Part shown: positions 1 through 7,400 of the stretch, in pieces | Position numbering within the stretch: position 1 is the first letter of the stretch | Layout of the letters: each line of letters starts with the position of its first letter | From: Streptomyces sp. NBC_00078 | Lineage (GTDB): Bacteria; Actinomycetota; Actinomycetes; Streptomycetales; Streptomycetaceae | DNA length: 64,000 bases | Direction: 5' to 3' | Assembly: GCF_026343335.1 (NCBI RefSeq) | Contig: NZ_JAPELX010000001.1 | Span: forward strand, 6,758,001-6,822,000 | Program-made: the position numbers and the translations under genes | Notes under the pieces: model-generated | The model's database searches: none | What the model was told of the DNA's origin: nothing | The model's input: the letters and a program-made list of their open reading frames with translations, nothing else

Positions 1-431
1 AGAGCGCGGACGACCTGGCGGAGCTGGAGCGGTTCCTGAACGGCGCGCGGCTGGATGCCATCGGCGTCTTCGGCTACTCCGACGAGGAGGGCACGGAGGC
101 GGCGACGTACGAGAACAAGCTGGAGGAGGACGTCGTGGCCGAGCGGCTGGCACGTGTCTCCCGGCTGGCGGAGGAGCTCGTCTCACAGCGTGCCGAGGAA
201 CGCGTCGGCGAGACCCTGCACGTCCTCGTGGAGTCCGTGGACGACGAGGGTGTGTACGGCCGCGGCGCGCATCAGGCACCGGAGACGGACGGCCAGGTGC
301 TGCTCACGAGCGGCGAAGGTCTGAGCGTCGGCCGTATGGTCGAGGCGAAGGTGGTCGGCACGGAAGGTGTCGACCTGGTGGCCGAGCCGCTGACGGGCTC
401 GCTCGGGTGTAGTGAGGAGGCGGGCAGATGA
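1..431 (+). CDS. rimO: Ribosomal protein uS12 methylthiotransferase RimO, C-terminal part (truncated by window edge)
   Basis: The reading frame is open from the window edge (frame 3) to the TGA at 429-431, so only about the last 142 residues are present. The fragment contains the radical-SAM tail signature IGVFGYSDEEGTEA followed by a TRAM domain (about ETLHVLVESVDD to DLVAEPL), the arrangement found at the end of RimO, which methylthiolates an Asp of ribosomal protein S12. The catalytic radical-SAM and MTTase domains lie outside the window. The stop codon overlaps the pgsA start in an ATGA, suggesting translational coupling. MiaB also ends in a TRAM domain, but a full miaB is present at 30 kb and this motif set reads as RimO. 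Confidence 0.9.
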   Translation, partial: SADDLAELERFLNGARLDAIGVFGYSDEEGTEAATYENKLEEDVVAERLARVSRLAEELVSQRAEERVGETLHVLVESVDDEGVYGRGAHQAPETDGQVLLTSGEGLSVGRMVEAKVVGTEGVDLVAEPLTGSLGCSEEAGR

Positions 432-1219
432 CCGGAGTACCGGCATCGGCGGCGAACGGCTCCTCCGGCACTCAGGGCGTACCCGCGAGCGCGGCCTCGG
501 GTGGAGCCCCCGGTGTCGTCTCCGGCGCTGCGTCCGGTTCCGTTTCCGCCGACGCGTCCGATGCATCCGACGTGACGTCCGGCAGCGGGAAGCCGGCGCG
601 CGGCGGGAAGGTCGTGGCCGCGGCCGTCAACCAGGCCAGCGTCTGGAACATCGCCAATCTGCTCACCATGCTCCGGCTGCTCCTGGTGCCCGGCTTCGTC
701 GCGCTGATGCTGGCCGACGGCGGGTACGACCCGGCATGGCGCTCGTTCGCCTGGGCCGCCTTCGCCATCGCCATGATCACCGACCTGTTCGACGGACATC
801 TGGCGCGCACGTACAACCTCGTCACCGACTTCGGGAAGATCGCCGACCCCATCGCCGACAAGGCGATCATGGGAGCGGCCCTGATCTGTCTCTCCTCGCT
901 GGGCGACCTGCCGTGGTGGGTGACGATCGTCATCCTCGGCCGGGAACTCGGCATCACGCTGCTGCGTTTCCTGGTCATCCGGTACGGCGTCATCCCGGCG
1001 AGCCGGGGCGGCAAGATCAAGACGCTCACGCAGGGCGTGGCGGTCGGGATGTATGTGCTGGCGCTGACGGGCTGGCTGGCCACCCTGAGGTGGTGGGTGA
1101 TGGCAGCGGCCGTCGTCCTGACCGTGGTGACCGGACTCGACTACGTAAGACAGGCCATTGTGCTGCGCAGGCAGGGCATCGCCGAGCGCAGGGCCGCTCT
1201 GGAGGAGACGGACGCGTGA
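428..1219 (+). CDS. pgsA: CDP-diacylglycerol--glycerol-3-phosphate 3-phosphatidyltransferase
   Basis: A 263-aa integral membrane enzyme that makes phosphatidylglycerophosphate from CDP-diacylglycerol and glycerol-3-phosphate, the committed step to phosphatidylglycerol and cardiolipin. The CDP-alcohol phosphotransferase signature D-x2-DG-x2-AR-x8-G-x3-D-x3-D is complete: D119, D122, G123, A126, R127, G136, D140, D144. Several hydrophobic segments follow. The first ~65 residues are an Ala/Ser/Gly-rich disordered extension. The start overlaps the rimO stop (ATGA) and the stop overlaps the cinA GTG (GTGA), so the three genes are likely one operon. Actinobacteria usually carry more than one PgsA-like protein, and the exact substrate (glycerophosphate versus inositol phosphate) is assigned by family resemblance only. 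Confidence 0.92.
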   Translation: MTGVPASAANGSSGTQGVPASAASGGAPGVVSGAASGSVSADASDASDVTSGSGKPARGGKVVAAAVNQASVWNIANLLTMLRLLLVPGFVALMLADGGYDPAWRSFAWAAFAIAMITDLFDGHLARTYNLVTDFGKIADPIADKAIMGAALICLSSLGDLPWWVTIVILGRELGITLLRFLVIRYGVIPASRGGKIKTLTQGVAVGMYVLALTGWLATLRWWVMAAAVVLTVVTGLDYVRQAIVLRRQGIAERRAALEETDA

Positions 1220-1761
1220 ATTCCGCAGCCGCCGAACTGGTGAGACTACTGACGGTGAGGGGCGAGACCCTGGCCGTCGCCGAGTCGCTCACCGGTGGAC
1301 TGGTTGCGGCGGACATCACAGCCGTCCCCGGGGCGTCCAAGGTCTTCCGCGGCTCGGTGACGGCCTACGCCACTGAGCTGAAGCACCGGCTGCTGGGTGT
1401 CGATGCCAGCCTGCTGGAACAGCGCGGAGCGGTGGACGCGCAGGTCGCGGCTCAGATGGCGGTGGGTGTGCGCAAGGCGCTCGGCGCCGACTGGGGTCTC
1501 GCGACCACCGGCGTCGCCGGTCCGGAACCGCAGGACGGGAAGGCTGTGGGGACGGTCTTCGTGGCCGTGGACGGCCCCTTCGCCGCGGATTCCGGTTCTG
1601 CCGGTGGCGGAAAAGTAGCGGCCCTGCGGTTGAACGGCGACCGTGCGGAAATTCGTATGGAGAGTGTACGGAGCGTACTCGCACTGCTCCTCGAGGAGTT
1701 CGCGAGCGAACAGACCGGAAATGAGCTGGCACAGGATACGGAACAGAACGGGGGGTTTTGA
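1216..1761 (+). CDS. cinA: CinA C-terminal family nicotinamide-nucleotide amidase (PncC-type)
   Basis: A 181-aa protein made only of the CinA C-terminal domain, which in characterised members deamidates nicotinamide mononucleotide (pyridine nucleotide salvage). The characteristic AESLTGGL segment near the N-terminus, the FRGSVTAYA motif and the TTGVAGPEPQDGKAVGTVF segment are all present. The N-terminal molybdopterin-binding half of full CinA is absent, as is usual in Streptomyces. I chose the GTG at 1216 because it overlaps the pgsA stop and homology begins there; the same frame is open much further upstream, but that part is only the shadow of pgsA. A role in competence should not be inferred from the name. 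Confidence 0.88.
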   Translation: MNSAAAELVRLLTVRGETLAVAESLTGGLVAADITAVPGASKVFRGSVTAYATELKHRLLGVDASLLEQRGAVDAQVAAQMAVGVRKALGADWGLATTGVAGPEPQDGKAVGTVFVAVDGPFAADSGSAGGGKVAALRLNGDRAEIRMESVRSVLALLLEEFASEQTGNELAQDTEQNGGF

Positions 1762-1870
1762 TGTTTGCAGCCCTGAGTGAACACGACATCGCTCCCCGCA
1801 CGGCCGCAGCGCGAGGCGGTACGGTGGGGCGTGAAGGATGCGGCTACGCGGTCCGAGGAGGGAGCCACCG

Positions 1871-2245
1871 ATGATTCTGCTCCGTCGCCTGCTGGGTGAC
1901 GTGCTGCGTCGGCAGCGCCAGCGCCAGGGCCGTACTCTGCGCGAAGTCTCCTCGTCCGCCCGAGTCTCACTCGGCTATCTCTCCGAGGTGGAGCGGGGGC
2001 AGAAGGAGGCTTCCTCCGAGCTGCTCTCCGCCATCTGCGACGCGCTGGACGTACGGATGTCCGAGCTCATGCGGGAAGTGAGCGACGAGCTCGCTCTCGC
2101 CGAGCTGGCCCAGTCTGCTGCGGCCACCGAGTCTGTGCCCGCGCCGGTTCGTCCGATGCTGGGTTCCGTATCGGTGACCGGCGTGCCACCGGAACGGGTG
2201 ACCATCAAGGCGCCCGCCGAAGCGGTGGACGTGGTCGCCGCGTGA
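1871..2245 (+). CDS. clgR: ClgR-type transcriptional activator of clp protease genes
   Basis: A 124-aa protein with one Cro/C1 helix-turn-helix (about residues 10-66, core TLREVSSSARVSLGYLSEVE) and a short tail. Sequence and location just after pgsA-cinA match ClgR, the activator of clp protease genes in actinobacteria (the pgsA-clgR linkage is also known in mycobacteria). The ATG at 1871 is preceded by GGAGGGAG at a good distance; the in-frame ATG at 1838 is less likely. The protein ends in VVAA. In S. lividans, ClgR and the related PopR are reported to be turned over by ClpP through a C-terminal Ala-Ala, so this tail fits a self-limiting feedback. Its targets here are not visible. Confidence 0.85.
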   Translation: MILLRRLLGDVLRRQRQRQGRTLREVSSSARVSLGYLSEVERGQKEASSELLSAICDALDVRMSELMREVSDELALAELAQSAAATESVPAPVRPMLGSVSVTGVPPERVTIKAPAEAVDVVAA

Positions 2246-2287
2246 CATTCACGCGCGTGACTGCGTGAACCGACCTGCACGTGCAAG

Positions 2288-2301
2288 GCCCCGGCCGGGG
2301 C
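2288..2301 (+). terminator. Short GC-rich hairpin after clgR
   Basis: GCCCCGGCCGGGGC is a perfect 14-nt palindrome about 45 bp downstream of the clgR stop and is followed by TTCTCC. It is a plausible transcription terminator of the streptomycete type (no long T tract). Apart from this hairpin, the stretch 2246-2500 shows no supported gene. Confidence 0.4.
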
Positions 2302-2501
2302 TTCTCCAGGAAGAACTGGAGGGGTGCGGTCGGGGTTTTCGTGTTTCCGGGGTGCCTTCCACGGCCGACCGGGTCCGTTTGCCGGTGTGGCCCGGGGCGG
2401 TCATGGTGGATGCCTGCGGTTCGGTGCGCCCGTGTGCCGTCGGTGCGCCCTCCCAGTGGGTGACGGCCGCGGTCTAGCGTCGGGGCTGGAGGTGGCGTCC
2501 A

Positions 2502-2779
2502 TGGCACGGCCGACAGTACGCCGGGGGGCGGCTCTCGGGCTCGGGATGCTGTGGTGGTGGGCGGTGCTGCGACTGGCCTTCGCGCCCGGTGCCGGGGCGG
2601 TGGAGGGCGCGGTCGCGGCCGGCGGGTGGGGGCTGAGCCTCCTGCCGGTGCACTGTGTGCCGAAGTCGCGGGCGGCGGGAGCCGTCGGGGCGGGGCGATG
2701 GCGGGGTGCCTGGCGGGCGGCCCGGGCTACCACGGCATCGCCACCCCGCCGTTGGGACGCAGGATCTGGCCCGTTGTGA
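2502..2779 (+). CDS. Possible small membrane protein overlapping the SDR gene
   Basis: An ATG at 2502 opens a 92-codon frame with one or two hydrophobic stretches (LGLGMLWWWAVLRLAFAPG, then GWGLSLLPVHCVP) and an Arg/Ala-rich tail. Its last ~50 bp run antisense into the 3' end of the SDR gene at 2727. The Trp cluster and hydrophobic profile look like a real small membrane protein, but in GC-rich DNA such frames also arise by chance. I do not recognise a family. The call is tentative. Confidence 0.3.
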
Positions 2780-3491
2780 AGGCCGAGGCGTCCGAGGCCA
2801 GGTACAGCACGGCGTGGGCGACGTCTTCCGGTTCGCCGACCCGGCCCAGCGGCGACATACGGGCCATCAGTGACTCGGTCCGAGCCTGCGCTTCGGCCTC
2901 GTGGCGGTCGGTCATGGGCGTGCGGATCCAGCCCGGCGCTACCGAGTTGACCCGGATCCCGTACCGGCCCACCTCGTTCGCCAGCGTCTTGGTCAGCTGG
3001 ACGACCGCCGCCTTGGCCGCGCCGTAGCAGAGCAGGCCCGGGCGGCCGGTGTCGACGGCGCCGGAGGCCATGGTGATGATGCTGCCGCCGGTCTGCCGGT
3101 CGAGCATCAGACGGGCGGCCTCCTGGCAGGCGTACAGCACCCCTTTGAAATTGACGCTCAGGACCTGGTCGAGGTCCTCGTCCCGGGTCTCCAGGACCGT
3201 GCTGCTGTGCATGATCCCGGCGATCGCGGCCATCACGTGCAGGCGCTCGCAGGACTCCACGGCCCGGCTGAGCTGCGCCCGGTCGGTCACGTCGAGCCGG
3301 TGGGTATGGACGGTGCCGCCGCCGTCCTTGATCAGGGTCGCCGTCTCGTGCAGGCCGTCCGCGTCGCGGTCGGCGCAGTGAACGGTGGCGCCCGCCTCGG
3401 CGAGCAGCACGGCCGAGGCGCGGCCGATACCGCCGGCGGCCCCGGTGACGAAGGCGGTGCGTCCGGTGAGTTCGTACGCATTGACGGGCAT
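2727..3491 (-). CDS. SDR family NAD(P)-dependent oxidoreductase
   Basis: A 254-aa classical short-chain dehydrogenase/reductase. It has the nucleotide-binding TGAAGGIG motif (residues 16-23), the catalytic Asn114, Ser143, Tyr156 and Lys160 (YGAAK) arrangement, and the NSVAPGWIRTPM segment typical of the family. The start is placed at the ATG encoding MPVNAYELTG, where homology begins; an in-frame TTG at 3527 would add 12 residues and run into the nei stop region. It lies 32 bp downstream of nei on the same strand. The substrate cannot be read from the sequence. Confidence 0.88.
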   Translation of the reverse strand: MPVNAYELTGRTAFVTGAAGGIGRASAVLLAEAGATVHCADRDADGLHETATLIKDGGGTVHTHRLDVTDRAQLSRAVESCERLHVMAAIAGIMHSSTVLETRDEDLDQVLSVNFKGVLYACQEAARLMLDRQTGGSIITMASGAVDTGRPGLLCYGAAKAAVVQLTKTLANEVGRYGIRVNSVAPGWIRTPMTDRHEAEAQARTESLMARMSPLGRVGEPEDVAHAVLYLASDASAFTTGQILRPNGGVAMPW

Positions 3492-3523
3492 GAGGGGACG
3501 GTACGAGGGTTTCTGACGGGTCG

Positions 3524-4360
3524 TCAATTAGTTGTACGGCGTGGAGTTCCGCCGGGTCGGGTGGTGCTCGGCGCCGGGCCCGTCTGGCAGTTCGGGCACC
3601 AGTAGGTGGGGCGTTCGCGGGAGCCGTCGCCCTGGTCGGCCACGCGGACGGAGGCGTGGCAGCGCAGGCAGGGGCGGGGAGCCCGGCCGTACACGAAGAG
3701 GTCCTGGCCGCGGCGGCCCGTCGTCGTGCGGACCGGGCGGTCGCGGTTGGCCTCCAGGAGCCTCTTGGCGAGCTCCGGGAGCTTCGCGGTGCGGTCGGCG
3801 GGCAGTGCGCCGACGGGGAGCCAGGGGGTGGCACCGAGCAGGAAGCAGAGCTCGCTCTTGTAGACATTGCCGATGCCGGCGAGGTTGCGCTGGTCCAGCA
3901 GGGCCTCGCCGAGGGGGCGGGCGGGGTCGGCGAGGACGTTGGCGAGCGCCTGCTCGGGGTCCCAGTCCGGGCCGAGGAGGTCGGGTCCTAGGTGGCCGAC
4001 GGCGCGCTGTTCGTCGGAGGTGCGGAGGAGTTCGAGGACGGGGAGGCGGTAGCCGACGGCCGTGCGGTCCGCGTTGCCCAGGATCACGCGGATCTGGTGG
4101 GACGGGCCGCCGGTCCAGCGCCGGCCGTTCGCGAACACCTTCCAGGAGCCGTCCATCCTCAGGTGCGAGTGGAGCGTCAGACCGCCCTCGATGCGGGTCA
4201 GGAGGTGCTTGCCGCGCGGGGTGACGTCGAGGACGGTACGGCCGGTGAGGTCGGCCGTGGCGTACTTGGGCACCCGGAGGTCGCTACGGGTCAGCACCTT
4301 GCCGGCGAGGGCATCGTGCAGGCGGCTCGCCGTCTGCCAGACCGTGTCTCCTTCGGGCAT
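3524..4360 (-). CDS. nei: Fpg/Nei family DNA glycosylase/AP lyase (endonuclease VIII type)
   Basis: A 278-aa base-excision repair enzyme. After Met1 is removed, the N-terminal Pro2-Glu3 (MPEGDTV) is the catalytic nucleophile/acid pair of the Fpg/Nei family. The conserved Lys of the GKHLL motif (K51), the helix-two-turn-helix region (LAGIGNVYKSE) and a C-terminal zinc finger with CLRC and CPNC pairs complete the fold. MPEGDT rather than the MPELPE of Fpg points to a Nei-type enzyme that removes oxidised pyrimidines. It lies directly upstream of the SDR gene and downstream of lhr, with all three transcribed leftward in a repair-gene neighbourhood. Confidence 0.9.
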   Translation of the reverse strand: MPEGDTVWQTASRLHDALAGKVLTRSDLRVPKYATADLTGRTVLDVTPRGKHLLTRIEGGLTLHSHLRMDGSWKVFANGRRWTGGPSHQIRVILGNADRTAVGYRLPVLELLRTSDEQRAVGHLGPDLLGPDWDPEQALANVLADPARPLGEALLDQRNLAGIGNVYKSELCFLLGATPWLPVGALPADRTAKLPELAKRLLEANRDRPVRTTTGRRGQDLFVYGRAPRPCLRCHASVRVADQGDGSRERPTYWCPNCQTGPAPSTTRPGGTPRRTTN

Positions 4361-4461
4361 GGGTCAAGGGTGGCACGCGTGGGAGGCGTAGCGCAGGGGT
4401 CGGCTACCGGCAGGAGTGGGCCTGGCACGGCGTGGTGCCCTCACAGCCCTGCGGGGCGGGC

Positions 4462-7400
4462 TCATGCGCGTAGCCGCAGGCCGCGGGGGGTCGCGATGAA
4501 GCCTGCTCCTTCCAGGAGGGCGCCGATGGGGGACGTCAGGGCCGAGACGCCGTTGACCCGCTCCACCGTGACCGTGCCGAGGGAGCCTGCTCGCGCCGCT
4601 GTGGACAGGGCCTGGGCGGCTGCTTGCAGGCGCGCATCGTCGGCCGCGGCGCTGTCCGGGTCGGTGGGCCAGGCGAGCAGTGTCTTGCCGCCGCGCTCCA
4701 TGTAGAGCGTCAGCTCGCCGTCGACCAGCACCACCAGGGAGCCCGCCTTACGGCCCGGCTTGTGCCCCGCGCCGGTGGGGGGTTCTGGCCAGGGGAGCGC
4801 CGCGCCGTACGCGTTCGCCGGGTCGGCGGCGGCCAGGACGACGGCCCGGGACTCGGGGGAGGGGCGGTGGCCGGGGAAGGCGGAACCATAGGCACCGGGG
4901 GCGGAGCCCGGGCCGCCGCGGGGGCCGCCTGCGCCGGGGGCGGCGTAGTCGCGAGGTGAGGTGTACTCGTCGCGCGAGCTGGGGGCCGGGGGGAAGCCGG
5001 AGTCGTCGGTGAAGCCGGTGAGCTCGAACCCGGGACCGCCGCGGCGGGCAGCGTCGCCGGTCGGGGTGTTGCCGTCCGCCGACTCGAAGCCGGCGGTCCA
5101 GTCGAAGGCGTCGGGATCGTCCGGATGGTCCGGGGCGTGAGGTGTGTGGCCGTGGCGCGTGTGGCCGTGGGGCGTGTCGGCATCGGGGGTGTGGTCGCCG
5201 GGAGCGGTGAAGGCGTGGGGCGAGCCGAAGGGGGCGGGAGGGAAGCCGCCCGGGGCGCCGTCGGCGGACGGCTGCGGCAGGGCCTCGCCGCGGTCACGGG
5301 CGTTCGACACCGCGCGCAGTCGGTCCACCGCGCCGTCCATCGCGAACTGTGCCGCGCCGAGCCCCTCCACCACATAGCCACGCCGCGCCTGGCCGCTCTC
5401 CTCGAACGCGGACAGGATGCGGTACGTCGCCGAGAAGCCGCCCTCGATGCCCTCCGCGGAGACTGCTCCCCGGGTGACCACGCCGTGCCGGTCGAGAAGG
5501 GCGCGGGCGACGGCGTGTGCGCGCACGGTCGGGTCCGCTTCGCGTGGCGGGAGCAGGGACCAGCGGCCGGCCACGGTCGGTGGCCCGCTGCGGGAGGCGG
5601 GGCGCGCGGCGGCAGTGAGGGAGCCGTAACGTCCGCGCGGGACGCTGCGCTTGGCGCGGTGGGCCGTGGAGCCGGCGGTGCGGCCCGAGCCCAGCAGCGA
5701 GCGCATGGGGGTCAGCGTGTCGTTCGTGAGGTGTCCGGACCAGGCCAGGTCCCAGACGGTGTCGGCCAGTTGGGGGTCGGTGACGTCGGGGTGGGTGGTC
5801 GCGCGGACCTGGTCGGTGATCTGGCGGAAGAACAGGCCGTAGCCCCCGGAGAGGGCGTCCAGGACGGACTGGTGGAGCGCCGTCAGCTCCAGGGGGTGCG
5901 GTGGGGGCAGGAGCAGGGGAGCCGCGTCCGCCAGGTAGAGGGAGACCCAGCCGTCCTTGCCGGGGAGGGCCCCGGCACCCGCCCAGACGATTTCTCCGGC
6001 GGCGGTGAGTTCGTCGAGCATCGCGGGCGTGTAGTTGGCGACACGGGACGGCAGGACCAGCTTTTCCAGGGCCGACGCGGGCACGGACGCTCCCTGCAAC
6101 TGTTCTACGGCACGCACCAGTCCGTCGATGCCGCGCAGCCCGTGCCCCTTGCCGATGTGCTGCCACTGCGGGAGGAACTGGGCGAGCGCGGCCGGGGCCA
6201 CCGGCTCCAGCTCGTGCCGCAGTGCGGCAAGGGAGCGGCGACGCAGACGGCGCAGCACGGCCGCGTCGCACCACTCCTGGCCGATGCCAGCCGGGTGGAA
6301 CTCCCCTTGTACGACACGGCTGTTCGCGGCGAGGCGCTGCAGTGCGCCCTCCGTGACCGCCACGCCCAGGCCGAAGCGGGCTGCCGCGGTGGTCGACGTG
6401 AAGGGGCCGTGGGTGCGTGCGTAGCGGGCGAGGAGGTCGCCGAGCGGGTCCTTCACCGGTTCCGTGAAGGCCTCCGGGACGCCGACCGGCAGGGCTGTGC
6501 CGAGGGCGTCACGCAGGCGCCCCGCATCCTCGATCGCCGCCCAGTGGCCGGCCCCGGCGACACGTACCTTGATCGCGCGGCGGGCGCGGGCCAGCTCCTG
6601 CGCCCATGGGGGCTCGGCGCCCCGCTCGACCAGCTCGGCGTCGGTCAGGGGGCCGAGCAGGCGCAGGAGGTCGGCGACTCCCTCGGCGTCCTTGACGCGC
6701 CGGTCCTCGGTGAGCCACTGGAGTTCCCGCTCCAGCTCGGTCAGCACCTCGGCGTCGAGCAGCTCGCGCAGCTCCGCCTGGCCCAGCAGCTCGGCCAGCA
6801 GCCGGGAGTCAAGGGAGAGGGCGGCGGCGCGGCGCTCGGCGAGCGGCGAGTCCCCCTCGTACAGGAACTGGGCGACGTATCCGAAGAGGAGGGAGCGGGC
6901 GAAGGGGGAGGGCTCGGGGGTGGTGACCTCGACCAGGCGGACCTTGCGGGACTCGAGGTCGCCCATCAGCTCGACCAGCCCGGGTACGTCGAAGACGTCC
7001 TGGAGGCACTCGCGGACCGCCTCCAGGACGATCGGGAACGAGCCGAACTCGCCGGCCACCTGGAGCAGTTGGGACGCGCGCTGGCGCTGCTGCCACAGCG
7101 GGGTGCGCTTGCCCGGGCTGCGGCGGGGCAGCAGCAGCGCGCGGGCGGCGCACTCGCGGAAGCGGGACGCGAACAGCGCGGAGCCGCCCACCTGGTCGGT
7201 GACGACCTGGTTCACCTCGCCCTTGTCGAAGACGACGTCCGCAGCGCCCACGGGCGCCTGGTCGGCGTCGTACTCCGTGCCCGCCTTCATCGGCTTCTGG
7301 TCGAGCAGGTCCAGGCCCATGAGGTCGGCGTCGGGCAGACGCAGGACGATGCCGTCGTCGGCGTGCATGACCTGGGCGTCCATGCCGTACCGCTCGGAGA

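Noticed and set aside
412..1215. Upstream extension of the CinA frame
   Set aside because: It overlaps pgsA entirely and shows no homology-like sequence; translation starts at the overlapping GTG at 1216.
1698..1711. GTTCGCGAGCGAAC palindrome as a ClgR operator
   Set aside because: It lies inside cinA and its spacing does not match the GTTCGC-N5-GCG ClgR site as I recall it; it may be chance.
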